From: Butyricimonas sp. Marseille-P3923
Lineage (GTDB): Bacteria; Bacteroidota; Bacteroidia; Bacteroidales; Marinifilaceae
NCBI RefSeq assembly: GCF_900184685.1
Contig: NZ_FXXL01000007.1
Location: 1,922,001 to 1,986,000 of the forward strand
Length of the DNA: 64,000 nucleotides
Direction of reading: 5' to 3'
The notes under the pieces were generated by a model, which did not search any database, was not told where the DNA came from, and saw only the letters and a list, made by a program, of their open reading frames with translations. Below are positions 1 to 7,585 of the stretch, in pieces; the stretch's first letter is position 1; the number at the start of each line of letters is the position of its first letter. A program made the position numbers and the translations under genes.

Positions 1-1713
1 ATGATGCCCGACACGTTGAAGCACGACAAGGCAAACAACAAATATTACATGCTTCCTTTTATCCTCGGGTTACTGGGTATGTTCTACCAGTACCAGCGGG
101 GAAAACAGGGAAAGAAAGACTTCTGGGTGGTTATGCTGCTCTTCTTCCTCACGGGTATCGCCATCGTGCTTTACTTGAACCAATATCCTTATCAACCGCG
201 TGAACGGGATTACGCTTACGCCGGATCATTCTACGCATTTGCCATCTGGGTAGGATTCGGGGTACTCTACCTTTGGGAACTTCTCCAAAAGAGAATGGAT
301 TCCCGCAAAGCTGCCATCGCGGTAACGGCAGTTTGCCTGTTCGCCGTACCGGTGAACATGGCGGCGCAAAACTGGGACGACCATGACCGCAGCGGACGTT
401 ACGCGGTGATCGCGCATGCCAAAAACTACTTGAGCACCTGCGCCCCGAACGCCATACTGTTCACTTACGGGGACAATGACACCTTCCCGTTATGGTACGC
501 CCAAGAGGTGGAAGGCTTCCGCCGGGACGTGCGCATCGTGAATTTGAGTTTGCTTGCCGGGGACTGGTATATCGACCAGATGAAACGGAAAGCCTACGAA
601 TCACCGGGGGTACCGATCTCTTTCACGAAAGACCAATATCATTACGGGGTACGCGACTTCGTGGCTATCGAAGAGAGAACCGACAAGCCATTCAGCATCG
701 CCGAAGTGATGAATTTCGTCGGTCAGGACGGTGCGGAATACAAGACGAACCGCTATCAAGGCGAACCGTTAAATTATATCCCCACCCGGAGCCTTTATCT
801 CCCCGTGGACAAAGAGAAAGTTCTCGCCAACGGAACCGTGCAACCGGAAGATGCAGACGAGATCGTGGACAGAGTGGAAATCAAGCTGACAGGCAACTCA
901 CTGAATAAATCCCAACTCATGGTACTCGACATTCTGGCTGCCAATAACTGGGAACGGCCTGTATATTTCGGTATCGGCATGGGACAGGACAGCTACATGG
1001 GCTTTGACAAATACTTCCAGCTGGAAGGTGCCGGCTACCGCGTGGTACCGATCAAGACGGAAAACAAGGATGCATATTACGAGTTCGGTCGCATCAACTC
1101 GAACGTGTTGTATGACAATTTGATGAATAAGTTTGTCTGGGGAAATATCAATGACCCGAAAGTAAATATCGACCATTTCCACGACAATACCATTGCCGTG
1201 ATGAAATACCGGAATACTTTCTTGCGTCTTGCCCAGAAACTGGTGGAAGAAGCCGTAAACGAAAGTACAGTACTCGGTGACTCCACGATAAGTGAAATCG
1301 TAGACTCCTCGAAGATGCAGGAAGCCGTCAAAGTACTGGATAAATCACTGGAAGAAATTCCGCTTTACCAAGTTCCGGCAGATTATTTCTTGATCTATTA
1401 TATCCCGATCTATTACACGGCGGGAGAAAACGAGAAAGCAAACGATCTGGCATGGGCTTTGGCACTGGATAACGCTCAAACGTTAAGATATATCCAATCT
1501 CTATCCGCCAACCGCAGGCAAATGCTTAACCGGGACGAACGAAACAGCATGCAGATACTGCAAATGTTGATCGGATGGGCAAGAAGCAGCGGCGAGGAAG
1601 TTTTCGCACAAGAAATACAAACCATGGTGGAAAACACGCTGACCGGGAAACCGATCACCAGTAACCGGGTGAATAAAAACTTCCCGATAGACAGTAAAAT
1701 GAATAAACAATAA
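1..1713 (+). CDS. DUF2723 family membrane protein (glycosyltransferase-like), 5' end outside window
   Basis: C-terminal 570 residues of a DUF2723-type protein. Hydrophobic segments lie near residues 17-33, 43-60, 70-95 and 107-123, followed by a large soluble, presumably periplasmic domain. Features typical of the family are the short motif QYPYQPRERDYAYAGSFYAF just after the second membrane segment and a GDNDTFPLWYAQE motif near residue 157. Family members are full-length proteins of about 1000 residues with an N-terminal multi-spanning half, so the ATG at base 1 is most likely internal and the gene starts upstream of the window. DUF2723 proteins are regarded as membrane glycosyltransferases, linked in Bacteroidetes to protein O-mannosylation; that role is family knowledge and is not shown here. 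The gene is followed by a clear hairpin terminator. Confidence 0.8.
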   Translation: MMPDTLKHDKANNKYYMLPFILGLLGMFYQYQRGKQGKKDFWVVMLLFFLTGIAIVLYLNQYPYQPRERDYAYAGSFYAFAIWVGFGVLYLWELLQKRMDSRKAAIAVTAVCLFAVPVNMAAQNWDDHDRSGRYAVIAHAKNYLSTCAPNAILFTYGDNDTFPLWYAQEVEGFRRDVRIVNLSLLAGDWYIDQMKRKAYESPGVPISFTKDQYHYGVRDFVAIEERTDKPFSIAEVMNFVGQDGAEYKTNRYQGEPLNYIPTRSLYLPVDKEKVLANGTVQPEDADEIVDRVEIKLTGNSLNKSQLMVLDILAANNWERPVYFGIGMGQDSYMGFDKYFQLEGAGYRVVPIKTENKDAYYEFGRINSNVLYDNLMNKFVWGNINDPKVNIDHFHDNTIAVMKYRNTFLRLAQKLVEEAVNESTVLGDSTISEIVDSSKMQEAVKVLDKSLEEIPLYQVPADYFLIYYIPIYYTAGENEKANDLAWALALDNAQTLRYIQSLSANRRQMLNRDERNSMQILQMLIGWARSSGEEVFAQEIQTMVENTLTGKPITSNRVNKNFPIDSKMNKQ

Positions 1714-1736
1714 AAAGGGGAATTTTCCCCTTTTTA
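1712..1736 (+). terminator. Rho-independent terminator after the DUF2723 gene
   Basis: The sequence AAAAAGGGGAA / TTTTCCCCTTTTT begins inside the stop codon and forms an A-tract, GGGGAA stem and T-tract. Because both flanks are A/T runs it could act in both directions. Confidence 0.8.
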
Positions 1737-1739
1737 TCA

Positions 1740-1902
1740 GTCGAAAGTCTATAAAGTCCATGAGGTCTATAAGGTCACGGGTGTCCTTCGGACTATATCA
1801 ACGGCAATAAAATTGCCGTTATAGCAAAGCGCCCGCAGGAGCCATGGACTTTCGACTTTATGGACCTTACAGACCTTACGAACTTTATTAACTTTATAAA
1901 CT
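1740..1902. repeat. Composite palindromic intergenic element, full copy 1 (R1)
   Basis: The left arm (1740-1776) is made of AAAGTCTAT / AAAGTCCAT / GAGGTCTAT-like units. The right arm (1841-1902) carries the complementary GACTTTATGGACCTTACAG-type units. The core has three stems: CGGGTG (1778-1783) can pair with CGCCCG (1830-1835) with one G-U pair; GTCCTTCGGAC (1783-1793) is a tight hairpin; ACGGCAAT/ATTGCCGT (1801-1808 / 1812-1819) is a perfect 8-bp hairpin. The element fills nearly the whole gap and ends 9 bases before the prfB start codon, so it may form part of the prfB leader. Related copies are at 14817-14961 and 21243-21473. Confidence 0.75.
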
Positions 1903-1911
1903 AAAAATACA

Positions 1912-3004
1912 ATGATCACGATCGACCATATTAAAGAGCTGGCAGAGAGAGGTGAAGCATTGAGGAGGTATCTTTGACATAGATGGTAAAAAGGTACAAC
2001 TCGCTGAAGAAGAATTAAGAACGCAAAATCCCTCCTTGTGGGATAACCCCAAAGAGGCGGAAGTATTGATGAGGAAGGTACGCGAATTAAAATCATGGAT
2101 AGAAGGATACGAACAAGTAACTTCTGCCGTGGGCGATTTACAGGTACTTTTCGATTTCGCCAAGGAAGGAGAAGCCACCGAAGAAGAAGTAGACGCCCAA
2201 TACGAGGAAACCGTACGGATAGTGGAGGATATCGAGATGCGCAACATGCTGCGTAAAGAGGAAGACCATTTCGGTGCCATCATGAAAATCAATTCCGGTG
2301 CCGGGGGTACGGAGAGTATGGACTGGGCAAGCATGCTCTACCGGATGTATATCCGTTGGGGTGAACTGAACGGTTACAAGGTAAAACACGTGGATTACCA
2401 AGAAGGTGAAGAAGCGGGTATCAAATCCGCCACGCTCGAATTCGAGGGTGATTACGCTTACGGCTACCTGAAGTCGGAAAACGGCGTGCATCGTCTTGTG
2501 CGTCTGTCCCCCTACAACGCGTCGAACAAGCGCATGACCTCCTTCGCCTCGGTATTTGTCTATCCCGCCGTGGACGACACCATCGAGGTCACGATCAACC
2601 CTGCCGACATCAGTTGGGACACTTTCCGAAGCGGAGGTGCCGGGGGACAGAACGTGAACAAAGTAGAAACCGGAGTGCGCCTGCGCCATGCCCCGACAGG
2701 CATCATGATCGAGAACACGGAATCCCGTTCGCAATTGCAAAACCGGGAGAACGCCATGCGATTGCTAAAAGCCCAGTTGTACGAACTGGAACTTCGAAAA
2801 CGTCAGGAAGAAAAAGACAAAATTGAAGGTACAAAAAAGAAAATCGAATGGGGGTCACAAATCCGTAGCTACGTGTTCGACGACCGACGGGTGAAAGACC
2901 ACCGCACCAACTACCAGACATCAAACGTGCAAGCCGTGATGGACGGTGAAATCAACGATTTTATCAAGGCTTACTTGATGATGTTCGGCGGCGGGGAAGA
3001 ATAA
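1912..3004 (+). CDS. prfB: Peptide chain release factor 2 (programmed +1 frameshift)
   Basis: RF2 recognises UGA and UAA and triggers peptide release on the ribosome. Translation starts at ATG 1912, runs 21 codons to an in-frame TGA at 1975, and must shift +1 at CTT TGA to continue as L-D-I-D-G-K and on to the stop at 3002-3004. The product is about 363 residues, the usual RF2 length. The catalytic GGQ lies in [13 protein letters not shown]. The stop-codon recognition tripeptide is SPY (in [14 protein letters not shown]), where E. coli has SPF. An ORF starting at the TTG at 2036 would lack the N-terminus and is not the true gene. The gene sits between repeat element R1 and a second repeat type. 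Confidence 0.97.
1963..1978 (+). promoter_or_regulatory. prfB programmed +1 frameshift site
   Basis: AGGAGG (1963-1968), a 3-base spacer TAT, then CTT TGA C (1972-1978). This matches the classic RF2 autoregulatory site: the internal Shine-Dalgarno-like sequence and the slow UGA stop cause slippage on CUU when RF2 is scarce. Confidence 0.95.
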
Positions 3005-3105
3005 CATACTGATTCTGTGATTTAGCGATTCAATAATTTAGTGATTAAAAATCACAGAATCGAGAATCACGAAATCACAGAATCTATAAATTCTAAATTT
3101 TCATT
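3005..3105. repeat. AT-rich palindromic intergenic repeat, second family (B1)
   Basis: The whole prfB-hldA gap consists of GATTCTGTGATT, TAGCGATTC, AATTTAGTGATT units followed by the complementary AATCACAGAATC, GAGAATCACG, AAATCACAGAATC. The outer GATTCTGTGATT / AATCACAGAATC arms are a perfect 12-bp inverted repeat. Related units recur at 18937-19056 and 42170-42219, and more weakly at 7551-7585. Confidence 0.6.
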
Positions 3106-4041
3106 ATGGATTTCAGTAATTGCAAAATACTAATCGTCGGGGACGTGATGCTCGACAAATATTATTTCGGGAAAGTGGAACGCATTTCGCCGGAGGCTCC
3201 CGTGCCGATCGTGAATATCGTGACGGAAGAATCCCGGTTGGGCGGAGCCTCGAACGTGGCAAACAACATCAGCAGTCTGGGCGGGCAAGCCACCTTGTGC
3301 GGTGCCGTGGGATATGACTTTTTCGGGAAGGAGATCGAGCGAATGGCGCACCGCAAGGGAATTCGCACGGAGTTCATCAAAACAGAGCAACCCACGATCA
3401 CGAAAGCCCGCGTTATCGGCGGACGCCAACAAATCGTGCGCCTTGACTACGAGCAACGACTGGAAGTACCCGAGAAAACAAAAGAAGATTTTAAAGTTCA
3501 TCTGGAAGAACTCATCCGTGAAAACCCGACTCTCGTGATCTCCGATTACGGGAAGGGCATGATTTCCGACGACATTTGCACTTTTCTGATCTCGATCGCT
3601 AAACAGCACGGGACGCGCGTCATCGTGGACCCCAAGGGACAAAACTGGGCAAAATACGCCGGGGCGGATTTGATCACGCCAAACGTGAAGGAACTCGGGG
3701 ACATCATCGGGCATCCTATCAGTAACGAGGACACCGGAATCGAGGCTTCGGCAAAGGAAATCATCCGGAAGTACGGGTTGAAAGCCTTGCTCGTGACTCG
3801 AAGCGAGAAAGGCATGAGCCTGATCACCGGACAAGAAACCGTGCATATCCCGACACACTCGCAAGAAGTGTTCGACGTGAGCGGAGCCGGAGATACCGTG
3901 GTGGCAGCCTTAGCGTTAGCACTGACCGCGGGTAAAGATATCAAGGAATCTATCCGCATCGCCAATATTGCAGCAGGAATCGTGGTACAGAAGATCGGAA
4001 CCGCCACACTGACGGCAGAAGAGTTGAGAAAAGCGATGTAG
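3106..4041 (+). CDS. hldA: D-glycero-beta-D-manno-heptose-7-phosphate kinase (RfaE domain I)
   Basis: PfkB-family sugar kinase of 311 residues that phosphorylates heptose 7-phosphate at C1 for ADP-heptose and lipopolysaccharide core synthesis. The N-terminus VGDVMLDKYYFGKVERISPE and RLGGASNVANN segment are characteristic of RfaE domain I. The PfkB signature with the catalytic Asp is DVSGAGDTVVAALALA near residue 256. The cytidylyltransferase half found in bifunctional HldE is absent, so the adenylyl-transfer step must be encoded elsewhere. It starts right after repeat B1 and ends at a convergent boundary with pdxT. The kinase family is certain; the heptose substrate follows from RfaE similarity. 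Confidence 0.9.
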   Translation: MDFSNCKILIVGDVMLDKYYFGKVERISPEAPVPIVNIVTEESRLGGASNVANNISSLGGQATLCGAVGYDFFGKEIERMAHRKGIRTEFIKTEQPTITKARVIGGRQQIVRLDYEQRLEVPEKTKEDFKVHLEELIRENPTLVISDYGKGMISDDICTFLISIAKQHGTRVIVDPKGQNWAKYAGADLITPNVKELGDIIGHPISNEDTGIEASAKEIIRKYGLKALLVTRSEKGMSLITGQETVHIPTHSQEVFDVSGAGDTVVAALALALTAGKDIKESIRIANIAAGIVVQKIGTATLTAEELRKAM

Positions 4042-4046
4042 AAAGA

Positions 4047-4133
4047 AAAGAGTTATAAAGTTCATAAGGTTTATAAAGTTCATAAAGTAATAAACCTTAC
4101 GAACTTTATAAACCTTAAAAACTTTACGAACTA
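4047..4133. repeat. Palindromic AT-rich intergenic element, arms only (R2)
   Basis: Left arm GTTATAAAGTTCATAAGG, TTTATAAAGTTCATAAAGT and right arm AACCTTACGAACTTTATA, AACCTTAAAAACTTTACG can form one long imperfect hairpin. It uses the same 9-10 bp units as R1, R4 and R5 but has no GC-rich core. It fills the whole gap between the convergent hldA and pdxT genes and runs up to the pdxT stop codon, so it may work as a bidirectional terminator. Confidence 0.7.
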
Positions 4134-4700
4134 TTTGATTTTAGAAACAAAGTATTTCAAGAAAGTCACATCATCCGTAAGTTCCGGATGAAAAGAGGTC
4201 ACCAGCATATTTCTTTCTTCAGCGGCAACCACGTGACCGTCCAGTTCACACAATACTTTCACCCCGTCTTCCACCTTTGTTATATAAGGTGCGCGGATAA
4301 ACACCAGCTCGATCTCTTTCGAGTCGACGGCGGGGATTACCTGTTTCGTGGAGAAACTATCAATCTGGCTACCGTAAGCATTGCGGCGCACGGAGATATC
4401 CATAACTCCCAAGTGAGTCACCGAATCGTTCACCAGATCTTTTGCCAACAAGATCATTCCGGCACAAGTTCCCCACACGGGAAGTCCCCCGACAATCTTC
4501 TCCCGCAGGGGGGCCATTAACCCCGTGCGATTGAGAATCTTACCCATGGTGGTACTCTCCCCTCCCGGCAAAATGATAGCGTCAATAACGTCCAATTGTT
4601 CCGGGTATTTCACGATCACGGGTTCATGTCCCAATGCTTGAATCTGACGCTCATGCTCGACGACAGCCCCCTGAAACCCTAAAATGCCTATCTTTTTCAT
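4131..4700 (-). CDS. pdxT: Pyridoxal 5'-phosphate synthase, glutaminase subunit
   Basis: PdxT hydrolyses glutamine and passes ammonia to PdxS in the DXP-independent route to vitamin B6. The 189-residue reading starts at ATG 4700 (MKKIGILGFQGAV), the family's normal start; an open frame extending further upstream only overlaps pdxS and is not used. Visible motifs are LPGGESTTMGK, the nucleophile Cys in VWGTCAGMILLA, and the His-Glu pair in SFHPELTDD, completing the class I glutamine amidotransferase triad. It lies 4 bases downstream of pdxS in one transcription unit. Confidence 0.97.
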   Translation of the reverse strand: MKKIGILGFQGAVVEHERQIQALGHEPVIVKYPEQLDVIDAIILPGGESTTMGKILNRTGLMAPLREKIVGGLPVWGTCAGMILLAKDLVNDSVTHLGVMDISVRRNAYGSQIDSFSTKQVIPAVDSKEIELVFIRAPYITKVEDGVKVLCELDGHVVAAEERNMLVTSFHPELTDDVTFLKYFVSKIK

Positions 4701-4704
4701 TATT

Positions 4705-5574
4705 TTACCACCCTCTCTCGGCGTATTTATTTTCCAATTTGGATATTTCCAACCCGGACATCGGCTCGCCCAAGTTCTCTGACAATTCGGCCAATTTAAC
4801 CGGATCGTTGTAATAAGTAGTTGCCAACACGATAGCTCTCGCTCTCTTGGCAGGATCTCCCGACTTGAAGATACCGGAGCCAACGAATACACCCTCGCAG
4901 CCCAATTGCATCATCAAAGCGGCATCGGCGGGAGTGGCGATTCCACCGGCAGCAAAGTTTACAACCGGCAATTTACCGTTCTCGTGCACGTATTTCACGA
5001 GGTCGAAAGGAGCACCCATTTCTTTAGCGAGCGTCATCAAAGCTTCTACCGGGGCAGATTGTACCTGATGAATATCATTGTTCAACTGACGCATATGTCT
5101 TACAGCCTCAACCACGTTTCCGGTTCCGGCTTCTCCCTTGGTACGGATCATGGAAGCACCTTCGCCGATGCGTCTTAAAGCCTCGCCCAAGTTGCGGCAA
5201 CCGCAAACAAACGGTACTTGGAATTTAGTCTTGTCCACGTGATACAGATCATCCGCGGGAGTCAATACCTCGCTCTCGTCGATATAATCAATGCCGATGG
5301 CTTCCAATATTTGAGCCTCAACAAAGTGACCGATTCTCACTTTAGCCATTACAGGAATAGATACGGCGTTCTTGATCGCCTTAATCATTTGCGGATCTGA
5401 CATTCTGGCAACACCGCCATCTTTACGAATATCCGACGGCACTCTTTCCAGTGCCATAACAGCACATGCCCCGGCAGCCTCTGCAATCTTCGCCTGTTCA
5501 ACATTGGTTACGTCCATGATAACCCCACCTTTAAGCATCTGCGCCAAATTTTTGTTCAATTCATATTTTCCCAT
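4705..5574 (-). CDS. pdxS: Pyridoxal 5'-phosphate synthase, synthase subunit
   Basis: PdxS builds PLP from ribose 5-phosphate, glyceraldehyde 3-phosphate and ammonia in a dodecameric TIM-barrel complex with PdxT. The 289-residue protein matches the family in length. Recognisable segments are [14 protein letters not shown] (with the Asp and first strand), [20 protein letters not shown], and [14 protein letters not shown] carrying a catalytic Lys. The start chosen is ATG 5574 (MGKYELNKN), preceded by an AAAGAAGAA stretch; a longer frame to 5613 adds a non-conserved leader. It is first in the pdxS-pdxT unit. Confidence 0.97.
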   Translation of the reverse strand: MGKYELNKNLAQMLKGGVIMDVTNVEQAKIAEAAGACAVMALERVPSDIRKDGGVARMSDPQMIKAIKNAVSIPVMAKVRIGHFVEAQILEAIGIDYIDESEVLTPADDLYHVDKTKFQVPFVCGCRNLGEALRRIGEGASMIRTKGEAGTGNVVEAVRHMRQLNNDIHQVQSAPVEALMTLAKEMGAPFDLVKYVHENGKLPVVNFAAGGIATPADAALMMQLGCEGVFVGSGIFKSGDPAKRARAIVLATTYYNDPVKLAELSENLGEPMSGLEISKLENKYAERGW

Positions 5575-5664
5575 AAGGTTCTTCTTTAGAATATTAAAAC
5601 TATAAATAAACAATTGAAAATAAGTTTCTTAACAAAGAAAAGAATGCTTCCGCAAACGTTTTCT

Positions 5665-5704
5665 CCCGTTTTTAAAACCTTTTCCAAAACGGGGAACAAA
5701 TATA
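5665..5704 (-). promoter_or_regulatory. Likely pdxS promoter -7 box with a hairpin at the mRNA 5' end
   Basis: On the minus strand TATATTTG (plus 5697-5704) fits the Bacteroidetes -7 consensus TAnnTTTG; no good -33 TTTG was found. Directly downstream, CCCCGTTTT ... AAAACGGG (plus about 5665-5694) can fold into a hairpin at the expected 5' end of the transcript. The leader would be about 115 bases. The hairpin could instead be the terminator of rpoD. Confidence 0.45.
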
Positions 5705-5841
5705 CAATTTTAGATGAAAAGAAAAGTTTTTTGAGGGACTTTTTCGGACAAATACATCTTCAGGATTGTTACAAATTATAATCTAATTAGTTACAATTTA
5801 CAACAACTCTCGGTTCATAACTTACAACCTAAAATATCCGG

Positions 5842-6711
5842 TTACAAATAAGTCTTCAACCGCTTCGTGCGATACGTGTTTTTCAACTTTTTGATGGCTT
5901 TTGATTTGATCTGACGTACTCTTTCGCTGGTAAGTCCTACCCGATCCCCAATCTCTTCCAAAGACATTGGCAAATAACCTCCCAGCCCGTAATACATACG
6001 CAAGATCGTGGCATCCCGCTCATCTAAAGTGGATAAATAACGATCTATCTCCGTCCGCAACGAATCAGCGTTCAACTCTCTCTCCGCCTCCGGTATCGAG
6101 TTCTCGCCGGTGATCATCACGTCGTATAAATTAGACGCATCCTCGTCACTCGTCAACGGGGCATCCATTGACAAGGGACGACTGGCAATCCGCATACTGT
6201 CTTTCACTTCTTTTTCCGGAACGTCCATCTCCCGGGCAATCTCCTCGGCTGTCGGCTCCCGCTGAAATTCCTGTTCCAGACGGAAGAAAAATTTGTTCAC
6301 CTTGTTTATGCTACTGATTTTATTCAAGGGTAAACGAACCAAACGCGAGTTCTCGGCAATTGCCTGCAAAATAGACTGGCGAATCCACCACACGGCGTAA
6401 GAAATGAATTTGAACCCTTTCGTCTCATCAAAGCACTCTGCCGCTTTGATCAAACCCAGATTCCCTTCGTTGATCAAATCACCCAGACTCATACCGTTGT
6501 TCTGGTATTGCTTGGCCACGGAAACCACGAAACGAAGATTACTCTTCACCAGAAGCTCTCGTGCGGCTAGATCTCCGGCTCGTATTTTCTTGGCTAGCGC
6601 AACCTCCTCGTCCGGCGACAACACGTCGATCTTCCCAATCTCCTGCAAGTACTTTTCGATTGAAAAGGAATCCCTGCCAGTGATTTGCTTGCTGATTTTT
6701 AACTGTCTCAT
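5842..6711 (-). CDS. rpoD: Primary (housekeeping) RNA polymerase sigma factor, Bacteroidetes type
   Basis: Sigma-70 group protein of 289 residues that directs RNA polymerase to the TTTG/TAnnTTTG promoters seen throughout this window. Regions 1.2 (SIEKYLQEIGKIDVLSPDEE), 2 (NLRFVVSVAKQYQ, GNLGLIKAAECFDETKGFKF, YAVWWIRQSI), 3 and 4 (EIGDRVGLTSERVRQIKSKA) are present in order. Region 1.1 and the non-conserved insert of proteobacterial RpoD are missing, as is normal for the phylum. It is divergent from rpmH. Confidence 0.95.
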   Translation of the reverse strand: MRQLKISKQITGRDSFSIEKYLQEIGKIDVLSPDEEVALAKKIRAGDLAARELLVKSNLRFVVSVAKQYQNNGMSLGDLINEGNLGLIKAAECFDETKGFKFISYAVWWIRQSILQAIAENSRLVRLPLNKISSINKVNKFFFRLEQEFQREPTAEEIAREMDVPEKEVKDSMRIASRPLSMDAPLTSDEDASNLYDVMITGENSIPEAERELNADSLRTEIDRYLSTLDERDATILRMYYGLGGYLPMSLEEIGDRVGLTSERVRQIKSKAIKKLKNTYRTKRLKTYL

Positions 6712-6795
6712 AGGTCTCTTTAGTAAATTGGCTTAAAGTTAATAATCTATTTCAATAAAACAAATATCAGAGCATATTTTTTCATGTCCCTCCTG

Positions 6796-6803
6796 CAAAA
6801 GTA
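6796..6803 (-). promoter_or_regulatory. Candidate rpoD promoter -7 box
   Basis: Minus-strand TACTTTTG matches TAnnTTTG, about 85 bases ahead of the rpoD start. No clear -33 TTTG at the right spacing, so this rests on the -7 box only. Confidence 0.4.
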
Positions 6804-6868
6804 TACGACAAGATTCTAACTTTGTTGTGACAAACTTCAAATTAACCGAAGATAATTTTGCAATTTTC

Positions 6869-6899
6869 TTTGGCACAATCAAAAAAATACCTACTTTTG
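6869..6899 (+). promoter_or_regulatory. rpmH promoter
   Basis: TTTG (6869-6872), 19 bases, TACTTTTG (6892-6899): an exact match to the Bacteroidetes -33/-7 consensus, giving a leader of about 35 bases before the rpmH start. Confidence 0.8.
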
Positions 6900-6940
6900 C
6901 AGTCCGAAGTGAGAAAATAATAACATAAGATAATATCACA

Positions 6941-7099
6941 ATGAAACGTACATTTCAACCATCCAACAGAAAGAGAAGAAACAAACATGGTTTCAGAGAA
7001 AGAATGTCTACAGCTAACGGTAGAGCAGTTTTAGCCAGAAGAAGAGCTAAAGGAAGAAAAAAATTGAGTGTTTCTGACGAGCGCAGACACAAACAATAA
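6941..7099 (+). CDS. rpmH: 50S ribosomal protein L34
   Basis: 52-residue, very basic protein of the large ribosomal subunit. It begins [18 protein letters not shown], the signature of L34, and continues with the conserved [19 protein letters not shown] segment. It has its own strong promoter (6869-6899) and terminator (7103-7135), so it is a single-gene unit. In many bacteria rpmH sits next to rnpA and dnaA; here its neighbours are rpoD and an iron-uptake region. Confidence 0.97.
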   Translation: MKRTFQPSNRKRRNKHGFRERMSTANGRAVLARRRAKGRKKLSVSDERRHKQ

Positions 7100-7102
7100 T
7101 AT

Positions 7103-7135
7103 AAAAAGCTGCTTATCAGCAGCTTTTTTTTATTT
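7103..7135 (+). terminator. Rho-independent terminator of rpmH
   Basis: AAAAGCTGC-TTATCA-GCAGCTTTT stem-loop followed by a run of T. Confidence 0.9.
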
Positions 7136-7340
7136 TAGCCATCCCCTCTCCAAGGTAACAAGATATATTCCTTACCCTTCCCCTCCACTATGATTACATC
7201 CTCTTCACTTGCCTGACGCAGCATATACACACGTGAGCGTTCATGCTTCGAAGATGCTACGTTCATGCTACGTTCATGGTATAGACAAGGGGTAGCCAAG
7301 CCATGGCTCAAACAAGGAGAATGTCCGTGAAACAAGGTAG

Positions 7341-7547
7341 CTATTTCCCGTTCTTTTCCCGCTCTATCGCCGATTTTACCGGGCTATTCCCGAATACATA
7401 CGTTTTTTTTCTGTTTGTCCGCGAGCCGCAACCGCAGCAATCACCGCATCCCCCGTTCTTACGACCGGAACGGAATAACCGATAAATGCCCCTTCCCACG
7501 AAGAAAAGCGCCACGGCAACAATTATATATGTAAGTATGAGCTGCAT
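7341..7547 (-). CDS. FeoB-associated Cys-rich membrane protein
   Basis: 68-residue protein with one N-terminal membrane helix (LILTYIIVAVALFFVGRGIY), a basic linker and a Cys cluster NGGCGDCCGCGSR. This matches the small Cys-rich proteins encoded next to feoB in Bacteroidetes and Firmicutes, where a role in handing ferrous iron to or from FeoB is suspected but unproven. It follows feoB by about 38 bases in the same direction. ATG 7547 is preferred to a GTG one codon earlier. Confidence 0.8.
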   Translation of the reverse strand: MQLILTYIIVAVALFFVGRGIYRLFRSGRKNGGCGDCCGCGSRTNRKKTYVFGNSPVKSAIEREKNGK

Positions 7548-7585
7548 CACTCCTTTAATTTTAGATTTTAGATTGACTCATTGAT

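Noticed and set aside
492-908. Long overlapping frame inside the DUF2723 gene
   Set aside because: Arg/Pro-rich shadow frame of a GC-rich coding sequence with no independent support.
3130-3864. 244-codon antisense frame in hldA
   Set aside because: Antisense shadow of an obvious kinase gene; no start signal or domain.
6739-6939. Minus-strand 66-residue open frame between rpoD and rpmH
   Set aside because: It overlaps the rpoD and rpmH promoters and has a composition typical of AT-rich intergenic DNA.
7135-7335. Minus-strand 66-residue open frame after rpmH
   Set aside because: No family resemblance, no promoter or good start, and the sequence contains direct repeats (GCTACGTTCAT) that explain its odd composition. 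It ends in the rpmH terminator.
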